In this document: piece after piece, positions 6,976-14,656 of the stretch
How the letters are laid out: every line of letters begins with the position of its first letter
Numbering within the stretch: the stretch's first letter is position 1
DNA from: Flavobacteriales bacterium
Lineage (GTDB): Bacteria > Bacteroidota > Bacteroidia > Flavobacteriales > Flavobacteriaceae
Length of the DNA: 15,462 bases
Direction of reading: 5' to 3'
Assembly: GCA_027031025.1 (NCBI GenBank)
Contig: JALVEJ010000055.1
Span: forward strand, 1-15,462
Program-made: the position numbers and the translations under genes
The notes under the pieces: generated by a model
The model's database searches: none
Told to the model about the DNA's origin: nothing
Seen by the model: only the letters and a program-made list of their open reading frames with translations

Positions 6976-7524
6976 TTGAAATCTAGAAAAATAGTTATCA
7001 CCGGCGGACCTAGCACCGGCAAATCTACGGTAATTAAAGAGCTGAAAAACAGAAACTTTACCTGTTTTGACGAAGTATCGCGCGATATTATCAAAGAAGC
7101 TCAAAAACAAGGAATTGAACAATTGTTTTTAACCGACCCGCTATTATTTAGCCGGAAATTGATTGAAGGACGGGTTAAACAATATCATGATGCCGAACAA
7201 TTGAGTGATGACATCATCTTTTTTGACCGCGGTATACCCGATGTCAATGCCTATTTAAAATACAGCAAACAAGCTATTCCGGATGAATTTGAAAAAATTA
7301 CCCGCAAGCATCCCTATGACCGCTTGGTATTTATCATGCCGCCTTGGGATGAAATCTACACCAACGACGCCGAACGTTACGAAAGTTTCAACCAAGCCCA
7401 ATTAATACATAATAAGCTGGTCAACTATTACAAAGAACTGGGATATTACTTAATTTTCGTGCCTTTTGGCCCGGTTGATAAGCGGGTTGATTATATTTTG
7501 GAAAGCATCAAAAAACACACCTAA
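6976..7524 (+). CDS. P-loop AAA-type ATPase/NTPase (AAA_28-like)
   Basis: A small soluble nucleotide-binding protein of 182 residues with a complete Walker A motif, GGPSTGKS (10-17). A hydrophobic strand ending in FFDRG (about 83-87) probably acts as the Walker B/DRG element. FTCFDEVSRDIIKEAQKQG (28-46) and the PLLFSRKLIEGR stretch are typical of a conserved family of about 180 residues common in Bacteroidota, related to NadR-type kinase domains. The physiological substrate is not known. The frame is open back to a TTG at 6913, but that codon lies upstream of a good promoter and the extra residues are low in complexity. TTG 6976 gives MKSRKIVITGGP, the normal N-terminus. recQ begins two bases after its stop, so the two are probably co-transcribed. 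Confidence 0.85.
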   Translation: MKSRKIVITGGPSTGKSTVIKELKNRNFTCFDEVSRDIIKEAQKQGIEQLFLTDPLLFSRKLIEGRVKQYHDAEQLSDDIIFFDRGIPDVNAYLKYSKQAIPDEFEKITRKHPYDRLVFIMPPWDEIYTNDAERYESFNQAQLIHNKLVNYYKELGYYLIFVPFGPVDKRVDYILESIKKHT

Positions 7525-7526
7525 TA

Positions 7527-9404
7527 TTGCCAACACCCATTCAAATATTGCAACAATATTGGGGGTATGACAGTTTTCGTCAGCCACAAGAACAAATTAT
7601 CAATGATATCGTTTCCGGTCATGATGTTATCGGCATTTTACCGACCGGCAGTGGCAAATCGGTTATTTATCAAGTATCAGGCTTGATGTTGCAGGGTATT
7701 ACTGTCGTCATTTCCCCTTTAATCGCTTTAATTGAAGACCAAGTAGCCGGCTTAAACCGTCGTGGCATAAAAGCCATAGCCCTGACCGGACATCTCAACT
7801 TTGAAGAACTGGAACGACTGCTTAATAATGCCCAATTCGGCCAAACCAAATTTCTTTTTTTATCGCCCGAGCGCCTACAAAACGATTATGTGCAAAAACG
7901 CTTGGCGCAAATGCCCATTGGCTTAATTAGCGTTGATGAAGCGCATTGTATTTCAGAATGGGGACATGATTTTCGTCCTTCTTATACCAAAATTCATTTG
8001 TTACGGGATTTACAACCCGATGCACCGGTTTTGGCCTTAACGGCAACCGCCAAACAAAATGTTATCAAAGATATTGAAACCTATTTAGCATTGCGACAAC
8101 CCAAAATTTATAAAACTTCGGTAGTCCGGTCAAATATTGCGTATAAAGTTCATCACAGCAAACAGAAAATCAACGATTTAATCAATCATTTAAAAAAAAA
8201 TCAAACTGCAATAGTCTACGTCAAAACTCGTAGAAAGACTTATCAATATGCCCAATATGTTGCCCAACACGGCTTTAAAACCGCCTATTTTCACGGTGGT
8301 ATGTCGTTTGATGACAAGCAAGCCGTATTAATAGATTGGTTGCAAAACAAAACCCGTGTGATGTTTGCAACCACAGCCTTCGGAATGGGTATTGACAAAC
8401 CCGATGTCAGACAAGTTTTTCACTTGGATTTGCCCTTGTCATTGGAAAATTACGTTCAAGAATCCGGACGTGCCGGACGAGACGGTAAGATGTCACAAGC
8501 CATCATTTTTGCGGATGACGATGATATCCAAAATTTTGAACAGAACTATTTAAGGCTTATCCCCGATATTAATTTTGTTTACAAAGTTTACAAAAGTCTT
8601 TTTAACCATTTTTATATTCCTCAATACGAAGGCAAAGATTTTGAAGCAGATCTCAATTTTATCCATTTTTGCAAACGTTTCAACCTTGACATTTTTCAAA
8701 CACTCAATGCTATTCAAATATTAGAAGCGGAAGAAATTATTAAAACCAATCAAACCAGACGATTTATCCCGACTGCCAAAATTTTGGCCAGCCCGTCCGA
8801 AATACGCTCTTATGTTAAAAACAAACGCACCGGATATCAAATTATTGATTTTTTTATCAGAAGTTATACAGACATTTTTTATTTAGATGTTAAAATCAAT
8901 CCCAAAAAAATTGCTGCAAAATATGATTTAAGTCCGGAACAAGTCAAGAAAAACTTAAATGATTTACATAAAAAGGAAATCATCCGATACCAACCTGCCG
9001 GTGAAGTTTTTTCGATACGTTTTTTAGAAAACCATGATGAAAATTTGTTTTTATACCATCAAAAAAGAATAGCTAAACGCCTCGATTTAAAAATAAAACA
9101 ACTTAAAGATGTTTGGGCTTATATTACCAATAAAACCAAATGCCGCAGTGTGTTTTTAGCCGAATATTTTGATGAACCAAATCCGGAGTCATGCGGTATT
9201 TGTGACATCTGTCAAACCCAAAATAACCAATTGGCCGACACTGAAATCATCCAAAAAATTCTAGATTTACTAAAAACAGAATGTTTAGATAAGACCAGTT
9301 TACAAAAAGCAATTGGAATAGACCTGAATCCGTATTTAGACAAGCTAATCGAAAACCGGCAAGTAGAAATTTCAACGGATTTTAAATATTGTTTAAAAAA
9401 ATAA
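7527..9404 (+). CDS. recQ: ATP-dependent DNA helicase RecQ (short Bacteroidota form)
   Basis: A 625-residue superfamily 2, 3'-5' DNA helicase acting in recombination and replication-fork repair. Motif 0 is in YDSFRQPQEQII (14-25), Walker A PTGSGKS (39-45), DEAH box 137-140 in SVDEAHCISEWGHDFRP, motif III LTATAK (171-176), motif V ATTAFGMGIDKPDVR (281-295) and motif VI QESGRAGRDG (311-320). Zinc-binding cysteines are C539, C556, C559 and C562 (CGICDIC). No HRDC domain is seen; the C-terminus (565-625) is a small helical region. It is shorter than typical HRDC-bearing RecQ and matches the second RecQ type found in this phylum. No ATG fits; TTG 7527 gives MPTPIQILQQYWGYDSF, the usual N-terminus, two bases after the stop of the ATPase gene. 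Translational coupling with that gene is likely. Confidence 0.95.
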   Translation: MPTPIQILQQYWGYDSFRQPQEQIINDIVSGHDVIGILPTGSGKSVIYQVSGLMLQGITVVISPLIALIEDQVAGLNRRGIKAIALTGHLNFEELERLLNNAQFGQTKFLFLSPERLQNDYVQKRLAQMPIGLISVDEAHCISEWGHDFRPSYTKIHLLRDLQPDAPVLALTATAKQNVIKDIETYLALRQPKIYKTSVVRSNIAYKVHHSKQKINDLINHLKKNQTAIVYVKTRRKTYQYAQYVAQHGFKTAYFHGGMSFDDKQAVLIDWLQNKTRVMFATTAFGMGIDKPDVRQVFHLDLPLSLENYVQESGRAGRDGKMSQAIIFADDDDIQNFEQNYLRLIPDINFVYKVYKSLFNHFYIPQYEGKDFEADLNFIHFCKRFNLDIFQTLNAIQILEAEEIIKTNQTRRFIPTAKILASPSEIRSYVKNKRTGYQIIDFFIRSYTDIFYLDVKINPKKIAAKYDLSPEQVKKNLNDLHKKEIIRYQPAGEVFSIRFLENHDENLFLYHQKRIAKRLDLKIKQLKDVWAYITNKTKCRSVFLAEYFDEPNPESCGICDICQTQNNQLADTEIIQKILDLLKTECLDKTSLQKAIGIDLNPYLDKLIENRQVEISTDFKYCLKK

Positions 9405-9410
9405 CTTAAA

Positions 9411-9444
9411 TTGTCAAAAAAAATAAGAGTTTTACTTATATTTG
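9411..9444 (+). promoter_or_regulatory. Promoter of the transhydrogenase subunit gene
   Basis: TTG (9411-9413), a 23-base spacer and TATATTTG (9437-9444) fit the flavobacterial promoter form. The start site would be near 9451, giving a leader of about 70 bases that contains the small hairpin TATATG-AAAG-CATATA (9453-9468). The box lies directly after the recQ stop, so the next gene has its own promoter. Confidence 0.7.
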
Positions 9445-9522
9445 TGTAACCTTATATGAAAGCATATAGAAGATTCAAATAAATTTATTCATTCTATTAA
9501 ATAAACCAAATAACTTACGATC

Positions 9523-10629
9523 ATGAAAATAGGTGTACTTAAAGAAACCAGACCCCAAGAAAAACGGGTTGCCATTACCCCCAAAATAGCCAAAGATTTT
9601 AAAGCCAAAGGTTTTGATATATTAGTTGAAAAAGATGCCGGCTTAGCCTCAGCTTTTGACAATGATGCATACCAACAAGCCGGTGCCAAAATCGAATCAA
9701 AAGACACCATATTTAAAGATGCCGATGTGGTGGTAAAAATAAATCCACTTGAAGATAATGAAATTGAAAAATTACAAAAAGGACAAGTGGTTATCTCTAT
9801 GGTTTATCACCGCTTACAACCCGAATTGGTGAAAAAAATAGCCGAAAAAGGTGTCAGTTTATTTTCTATGGATGCCATTCCGCGTATTTCCAGAGCTCAA
9901 AATATGGATGTTTTGTCCTCTCAAAGCAATTTAGCAGGATATAAAGCAGTCATTCTAGGCGCTGACCAAATGACCAAAATTTTCCCCTTGATGATGACTG
10001 CCGCCGGCACCATTACGCCTGCCAAAGTTTTAATTTACGGTGTCGGAGTCGCCGGGTTACAAGCCATTGCCACTGCCAAACGCTTGGGTGCCGTTGTCGA
10101 AGCTACTGATGTTAGACCAGAAACCAAGGAACAAGCAGAAAGTTTAGGCGCCAAATTTATCAGTGTTGAAAATGACAGTGATGATGTATCCGAAGGCGGT
10201 TATGCCAAAGAGCAATCCGAAGAATTTTTGCAAAAACAAAAGGCAGCCGTTAATAAATCTTTGTTTGATGCCGATTTGGTCGTTACAACTGCATTGGTTC
10301 AAGGTGCCAAAGCACCCGTTTTGATTAAAGAAGACCAGATAAAGCAAATGAAACGCGGTGCCGTAATAGTTGATATGGCCGTAGAAAAAGGTGGTAATGT
10401 AGAACTGAGCGAACCGGACAAAATTGTTGAAAAACACGGGGTAACGATTATTGGTAAAACGAACCTACCTTCTACCCTAGCCACTAATGCCAGTGAACTG
10501 TATGCTAAAAATTTGTTTAATTTTATCACTTTTATGGCTGATAAAGACCAATTCCATTATGATTTGGACGAGGAAATCACCAAGCATACCTTATTGGTTA
10601 AAGACGGCAAAGTTTTGGTAGAAGCATAA
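9523..10629 (+). CDS. pntAA: NAD(P) transhydrogenase alpha subunit 1 (NAD(H)-binding domain I)
   Basis: A 368-residue soluble subunit of the proton-translocating transhydrogenase (three-subunit type, as in Rhodospirillum rubrum). It binds NAD(H) and exchanges hydride with NADP(H) bound to the beta subunit. KETRPQEKRVAITP (7-20) is the N-terminal signature shared with alanine dehydrogenase. R121, Q126 and D129 have the spacing of the family's RQD loop, followed by LSSQSNLAGYKAV (131-143). GVGVAGLQA (173-181) is the dinucleotide-binding glycine motif, with ATDVRPE (194-200) at the strand end that contacts the NAD ribose. The RQD loop and the roughly 30-residue segment 211-245 separate it from alanine dehydrogenase. 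No membrane segment is present. The genes for the membrane subunit (pntAB) and the beta subunit (pntB), normally directly downstream, are absent: tRNA genes follow after 115 bases. ATG 9523 is well supported. Confidence 0.93.
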   Translation: MKIGVLKETRPQEKRVAITPKIAKDFKAKGFDILVEKDAGLASAFDNDAYQQAGAKIESKDTIFKDADVVVKINPLEDNEIEKLQKGQVVISMVYHRLQPELVKKIAEKGVSLFSMDAIPRISRAQNMDVLSSQSNLAGYKAVILGADQMTKIFPLMMTAAGTITPAKVLIYGVGVAGLQAIATAKRLGAVVEATDVRPETKEQAESLGAKFISVENDSDDVSEGGYAKEQSEEFLQKQKAAVNKSLFDADLVVTTALVQGAKAPVLIKEDQIKQMKRGAVIVDMAVEKGGNVELSEPDKIVEKHGVTIIGKTNLPSTLATNASELYAKNLFNFITFMADKDQFHYDLDEEITKHTLLVKDGKVLVEA

Positions 10630-10690
10630 TTATCAACAACAATATCAAGCTGTTACAAATTAAGCTTAAAATTAGCCGGAAAAATTCTTT

Positions 10691-10718
10691 TTGTTTGTAT
10701 TATTTTTATTATTTTTGC
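10691..10718 (+). promoter_or_regulatory. Promoter of the first tRNA-Pro
   Basis: TATTTTTG (10711-10718) is a perfect TAnnTTTG box, 26 bases before the tRNA. TTTG at 10691-10694 lies 16 bases upstream, slightly close for a -33 element. Confidence 0.6.
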
Positions 10719-10744
10719 GCAGTCTTTTGAAAGGCAAAAAGTTT

Positions 10745-10819
10745 CGGGATGTAGCGCAGCCCGGTTAGCGCACCACGTTAGGGACGTGGGGGTCGCAGGT
10801 TCAAATCCTGTCATCCCGA
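10745..10819 (+). tRNA. tRNA-Pro, anticodon AGG
   Basis: A complete cloverleaf can be drawn. The acceptor stem is CGGGATG/CATCCCG, the D stem GCGC/GCGC, the anticodon stem CCACG/CGTGG with loop TTAGGGA, and the T arm GCAGG-TTCAAAT-CCTGT. The anticodon is therefore AGG (DNA sense), reading proline CCU and, if A34 is deaminated to inosine, CCC and CCA. The variable loop has five bases and the discriminator is A. The 3' CCA is not encoded: CTA follows. The D loop is one T longer than that of the second tRNA-Pro. AGG is a rare proline anticodon in bacteria, where GGG or TGG is usual. Confidence 0.93.
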
Positions 10820-10828
10820 CTAATATTT

Positions 10829-10861
10829 AAAGCATTTCATGCATTTATGAAGTGCTTTTTT
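10829..10861 (+). terminator. Terminator of the first tRNA-Pro
   Basis: AAAGCATTTCAT (10829-10840) pairs with ATGAAGTGCTTT (10847-10858) with one T-G pair around a six-base loop. It ends in a six-T run, nine bases after the tRNA. Confidence 0.85.
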
Positions 10862-10908
10862 AAATTGATATATTTACACATAAAATTTTATCAAAGCTAA
10901 AAATTGTC

Positions 10909-10916
10909 TAACTTTG
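10909..10916 (+). promoter_or_regulatory. -7 box of the second tRNA-Pro
   Basis: TAACTTTG matches TAnnTTTG exactly and lies 10 bases before the tRNA. No clear TTG -33 element is visible at the expected distance. Because a terminator separates the two tRNA genes, an independent promoter here is expected. Confidence 0.55.
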
Positions 10917-10926
10917 ATAAATATTT

Positions 10927-11003
<77 letters not shown>

Positions 11004-11008
11004 GTTTT

Positions 11009-11040
11009 AAAAGCCGTTTTGCAAATGCAAAACGGCTTTT
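11009..11040. terminator. Shared hairpin between tRNA-Pro and the VWA gene
   Basis: AAAAGCCGTTTTGC (11009-11022) and GCAAAACGGCTTTT (11027-11040) are perfectly complementary: 14 pairs with loop AAAT. It lies five bases after the second tRNA and 24 bases after the stop of the convergent minus-strand gene. The T-run is only four bases on either strand, but the stem is strong, so it probably works for both. Confidence 0.75.
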
Positions 11041-11064
11041 GATGTAATAATAATGAATACAAAG

Positions 11065-13050
11065 TTATAACTCACCACGCAACTTTTTAACCAACCATTC
11101 TATTGTTAAAAGTAAAACTATTAAAAACAACAATGGTCTGTAATCAATTAAAGGCGTTTCGGAAGTTTCATACGCCATTGTACTATGAAATTGTTTTGAT
11201 GACATTAAATCATCCGCTAAGCTGCCGGTTTGATTGGGATAATATAATTGCCCGCCAGTTTGTTGTGCCAATTGTTTTAAGCCTTTCACATTTGCCTGTA
11301 AATTTTGTTTTTCAAGACTAAACGGCAATATCCTAAACGAACCGTTCTTTTGCAAACTCCCATCTTTATTTTGCACTTTAAAACGATAAAAACCGGCCGG
11401 TAAATCCGGCAAGTTGACTTGGTAAAAGTCATTTTGTAATAACATCGGGTAGCGCACTATTTTATGAGCAGTATACAGCATAAATTCCGGACTGACATTT
11501 GTATCGGGTTCCAAATTTCGATCAAGAAATTTTGCCGTAATCATGACCGGCATCGATTGATAAAACTGCTTTTTATATTGCAACTGTAAGCGCTCAAAAT
11601 CATTATTTAAATTTATATACTGAACTATTTGAAATAGCAACTGGTCAAAAGCTTGTTGCGTATCACTAACACCGGATATCATAGCCCATTGCCAAAGATT
11701 TTCCCCCAATAAAACCACTTGTTTGTCTTCCGTATTAAAGACAAGCAAAGGCTGTTGGATAGCAATATTGTTTATCCTGCTAAAATAAGCGGTTTCGGTA
11801 GCAGAAGACAATTTTACCTGTCCATAATTATCTATCAAAGGTGACAATTTATCCAAGCTTAAATCCGGCAACTTGAATAAGCCGAATCCGGGGTTTTTTA
11901 TCGGAAAATAGTTCTCATACGACTGAACGATTTGCCTGCTAAAAAACAAATTTTGACGATTTAAAAAATTCCAGTCGGTATGTTTACCGGTAATTATCCA
12001 CCATGATTTATGCTGTTGTTTTAATTGTTTAAAAACAGAAACAAATGTATTTACCGGCTGATAAAGTATGACACTTTGATAATCACTCAATTGAAATTTA
12101 TCAGTCGGTTTTTTGATGACTAGTTCCGTAGCCGGATGTGTTTTCAAGCTACGTCTGATTGCGCCGATATCCGGATGAATAATATCTGAAATAAGTAAAA
12201 CTTTTCGGGCATTATTAAGCACTTCAACACTAAAATATTGTCTGTTGTTTAAGGTGTTTTTTTCATTTTTTAAACCGGAAACGGATACCCGGTACCGATG
12301 TAGTCCCACCTTACCGGATTTGAGTTTGGCTGTAATATGTGCTGATGATTGCGCCGGGTTCAAGTCTATTTTTTTTTGAAAGAGAATCTTACCCTGTTCT
12401 AAAATGTTCAAACGGGCTTTTACCGGTTGATGTAGGTCGGCAGTCAAAAAAATTTCAACCGGAAAATAATTGTCTTTATAAACATACGCATTGGTATTAA
12501 CCAAGTCAATCCGCAAATCGTCATAAGTCGTTGTGTCGCCCAAAACCACCGGATAAACTTTAAAAGATTTTGACAAACTGCTTTGATACACATAGTCTCG
12601 TCCTGCATTGTTTTGTCCGTCACTTAAAAGAATAATTGCGGCATTGTTATCGGATTGATGCATCATTTTCAACTCTGACAAAGCATCACCAATAGCCGTC
12701 TGCTTACCCGAAAAACTCAAACTGTCTAAGCTTGAAATTGCCTTATCAAACTTAAAATAATGTATCCGGAACTTATCTTTTAGTTTCGATTGTTTTATTT
12801 CCCGAAGAAAATCAATTAAAAACTTCGAAGCATTTTGCCATTTGACAGACGATGAATTATCGGCTAAAACATATAAATCGGGTTTGGTCACTATTTCCTT
12901 TTTCCGTATCCACTTCGGATTAATTAATAATATCAACAGCGACAAATACACCAAAAAACGGACTATAAAAAGCCAAAGTGCTTTTCGTTTGTATAAATAC
13001 TGAAAAGCACTCAATGAAAAAGCCGCTAAAATGGCTAAAATATAGAGCAT
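11065..13050 (-). CDS. Membrane-anchored VWA-domain protein
   Basis: A 661-residue protein of a Bacteroidota family with no settled function. Two N-terminal membrane helices (about 3-20 and 25-44) precede a von Willebrand A domain (about 57-190) whose metal site looks complete: DNSSS (D64, S66, S68), T118 in GKQTAIG and D144 in LLSDGQNN. A long mixed region with beta-sandwich-like stretches follows (about 200-630, including YRFKVQNKDG). The C-terminus ends in one more helix (about 640-655) and a basic tail, so the bulk would face the periplasm. VWA domains mediate metal-dependent protein contacts. It follows fabG on the same strand after 44 bases, so co-transcription is likely, although a link to fatty-acid synthesis is not obvious. 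The ATG at 13050 begins directly with the first helix. Confidence 0.85.
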   Translation of the reverse strand: MLYILAILAAFSLSAFQYLYKRKALWLFIVRFLVYLSLLILLINPKWIRKKEIVTKPDLYVLADNSSSVKWQNASKFLIDFLREIKQSKLKDKFRIHYFKFDKAISSLDSLSFSGKQTAIGDALSELKMMHQSDNNAAIILLSDGQNNAGRDYVYQSSLSKSFKVYPVVLGDTTTYDDLRIDLVNTNAYVYKDNYFPVEIFLTADLHQPVKARLNILEQGKILFQKKIDLNPAQSSAHITAKLKSGKVGLHRYRVSVSGLKNEKNTLNNRQYFSVEVLNNARKVLLISDIIHPDIGAIRRSLKTHPATELVIKKPTDKFQLSDYQSVILYQPVNTFVSVFKQLKQQHKSWWIITGKHTDWNFLNRQNLFFSRQIVQSYENYFPIKNPGFGLFKLPDLSLDKLSPLIDNYGQVKLSSATETAYFSRINNIAIQQPLLVFNTEDKQVVLLGENLWQWAMISGVSDTQQAFDQLLFQIVQYINLNNDFERLQLQYKKQFYQSMPVMITAKFLDRNLEPDTNVSPEFMLYTAHKIVRYPMLLQNDFYQVNLPDLPAGFYRFKVQNKDGSLQKNGSFRILPFSLEKQNLQANVKGLKQLAQQTGGQLYYPNQTGSLADDLMSSKQFHSTMAYETSETPLIDYRPLLFLIVLLLTIEWLVKKLRGEL

Positions 13051-13094
13051 TGAAGTTTTTTAATTTTTTTTGCGGGCAATATTCCTTAAAATTT

Positions 13095-13841
13095 TTATAT
13101 GGTCATACCACCATCAACGGTTAAAACTTGTCCGGTGATATAACTCGATAAATCTGATGCTAAAAACAAACATGCATTAGCAACATCTTCTGGTTTTCCG
13201 GTGCGCTTTAAAGGAATTTTTGCCAGCCATTCACCTATCACATTTTGCGGTAAATCTTTGGTCATTTCCGTTTCAATAAATCCGGGTGCTATGGCATTGC
13301 AGCGAATATTACGACTCCCCAATTCTTTAGCAATCGATTTGGTAAAACCGATAATTCCGGCTTTTGAAGCTGCATAATTGGCTTGTCCGGCATTGCCGCC
13401 GGTTCCAACTACCGAACTCATATTGATAATGGAACCTTTTCGAGCTTTCATCATTGGCCGGATGACGGCTTTGGTCCAATTAAAAACCGATTTGAGATTG
13501 ACATTCATAATATCATCCCAATCTTTCTCGCTCATCCGCATCAAAAGATTGTCTCGCGTGATACCGGCATTGTTTACCAAAACATCAATACTACCAAAAT
13601 CTTTAAATATCTCAGCTGCCGTTTTTTGAGCGGCATCAAAATCGGATGCATCAGACACATAGCCTCTTGCCTTTACTCCAAAACTTTCGAGTTCTTGTTG
13701 TAAACTTGTAAAATTATCATCAATTTTACGACCGGTAAATGCCACATTAGCGCCATATTCGGCAAACATTAAAGCAATGACACGACCAATACCGCGTGCT
13801 GCACCGGTAACTATAATATTCATACCTTTTAATCTATCCAT
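13095..13841 (-). CDS. fabG: 3-oxoacyl-[acyl-carrier-protein] reductase
   Basis: A 248-residue short-chain dehydrogenase that reduces 3-oxoacyl-ACP to 3-hydroxyacyl-ACP with NADPH in the fatty-acid elongation cycle, in the cytosol. The cofactor glycine motif TGAARGIG is at 12-19 and NNAG at 90-93. The catalytic set is N115, S143, Y156 and K160 (YAASK), and the S-Y-K spacing equals that of E. coli FabG. QANYAASKAGIIGFTKS (153-169) and the C-terminal ITGQVLTVDGG are strongly FabG-like. Length is normal. Two ATGs are possible (13841 and 18 bases later); the first gives MDRLKGMNIIVTGAARG, in line with the family. It leads a probable two-gene unit with the VWA gene. Other short-chain reductases share this fold, but the overall match favours FabG. 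Confidence 0.92.
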   Translation of the reverse strand: MDRLKGMNIIVTGAARGIGRVIALMFAEYGANVAFTGRKIDDNFTSLQQELESFGVKARGYVSDASDFDAAQKTAAEIFKDFGSIDVLVNNAGITRDNLLMRMSEKDWDDIMNVNLKSVFNWTKAVIRPMMKARKGSIINMSSVVGTGGNAGQANYAASKAGIIGFTKSIAKELGSRNIRCNAIAPGFIETEMTKDLPQNVIGEWLAKIPLKRTGKPEDVANACLFLASDLSSYITGQVLTVDGGMTI

Positions 13842-13857
13842 AACGGGTAATTTTTTT

Positions 13858-13865
13858 CAAAAATA
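13858..13865 (-). promoter_or_regulatory. Possible -7 box of fabG
   Basis: On the minus strand TATTTTTG lies 16 bases before the ATG and matches TAnnTTTG. No TTG is at the right distance upstream. A second candidate, TATATTTA (13917-13910), has a TTG 24 bases before it. Confidence 0.4.
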
Positions 13866-13955
13866 CACTTTTTTAGTGAAAATAAGAAGTTGATGTCTAT
13901 CTAAAACTTTAAATATAAGTATTCTTTAATTCGGATATTTTCAATCAGCCAATTA

Positions 13956-14633
13956 TTATTTACACACTATCTCGATAGTATCCAATCGTTTGATACGAAC
14001 AACAGAATCTTTGAGAATGATTAAATCACCATCTATTTCCATGATATTATATGAGTTACCCAAATCAATAGTCAATTGTTCAGGTTTGGTATATAAATTC
14101 ATAAAATTAAATGACTTGAACGGCGTAAAAATAAAAAATCGCTTTTTTGAAAATAATAAAAACGGCGTGGTTAGCAAAAAAACGGGTAAAACAAAAATTG
14201 ATGATATCAGATATTTTAAGGGACCTTTTTTCAATATTCCGACCCGAAGTATTTCCGATAAATGGATATGTAAAGCATCAAATATATTGCCTGCTGAAAA
14301 CAAAAAAATGTAGTCGTTTAATTTATAGACATCTTGAAGTTTGGTTTCGGGTTGTTCTCCCGATTCAATTTTTTTAATGATTTTTGACAATTTCGGCACC
14401 AAATGTTTTTTGGCAATCACATTAAATGAACCTTTGGCATCAATGATGATTTTCGGCTTGTGTTGTCCGGAAAAAATGATATACTCTATAATACGTCTTA
14501 ACAATCCATCGCCTCCACTAACTATCACATAATCAACATCTTTTAACAACATGTCATAAAAACCGGTTTCGTTTGTATGCACAACCTCATGACCGGATAT
14601 GGTAACTTTTGTATTGATAGCAATAAACTTCAT
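13956..14633 (-). CDS. Small diacylglycerol-kinase-like protein
   Basis: A 225-residue protein resembling the catalytic domain of diacylglycerol/lipid kinases. The nucleotide-binding glycine motif appears as VIVSGGDGLLRRIIEYI (36-52), with GGDG at 40-43; the family usually has GGDGT. The second block, normally a PxGTGND-like motif, reads IIIDAKGSFNVIAKKH (62-77), so its Thr and Asp are altered. A hydrophobic stretch near 150-170 is followed by a beta-rich C-terminus (YTKPEQLTIDLG…EIDGDLIILKD) like that of the family. The usual N-terminal strand with the NPxSG motif is nearly missing. The frame is open back to a TTG at 14690, but that codon falls in the -33 element of the promoter, so ATG 14633 is preferred. 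Kinase activity is uncertain given the changed motifs; it may be a degenerate homologue. Confidence 0.7.
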   Translation of the reverse strand: MKFIAINTKVTISGHEVVHTNETGFYDMLLKDVDYVIVSGGDGLLRRIIEYIIFSGQHKPKIIIDAKGSFNVIAKKHLVPKLSKIIKKIESGEQPETKLQDVYKLNDYIFLFSAGNIFDALHIHLSEILRVGILKKGPLKYLISSIFVLPVFLLTTPFLLFSKKRFFIFTPFKSFNFMNLYTKPEQLTIDLGNSYNIMEIDGDLIILKDSVVRIKRLDTIEIVCK

Positions 14634-14656
14634 TGGTAAATTTATCTTAGAGGTGG

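Noticed and set aside
6976..7524. NadR or thymidylate kinase
   Set aside because: The P-loop and DRG-like element are compatible with nucleotide kinases, but no adenylyltransferase domain or thymidylate-kinase signature is present.
10144..10529. Minus-strand frames inside the transhydrogenase gene
   Set aside because: No promoter, domain or codon support; the opposite strand is a well-conserved enzyme.
9523..10629. Alanine dehydrogenase
   Set aside because: The N-terminus is shared, but the RQD loop, the LSSQSNLAGYKAV block and the insert after the second Rossmann strand are those of transhydrogenase domain I.
13378..13703. Plus-strand frames opposite fabG
   Set aside because: They lie fully inside fabG on the other strand and show no domain; they are shadows of its codon pattern.
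13990..14532. Plus-strand frames opposite the kinase-like gene
   Set aside because: They overlap each other and the minus-strand gene, which has motif support and a promoter.
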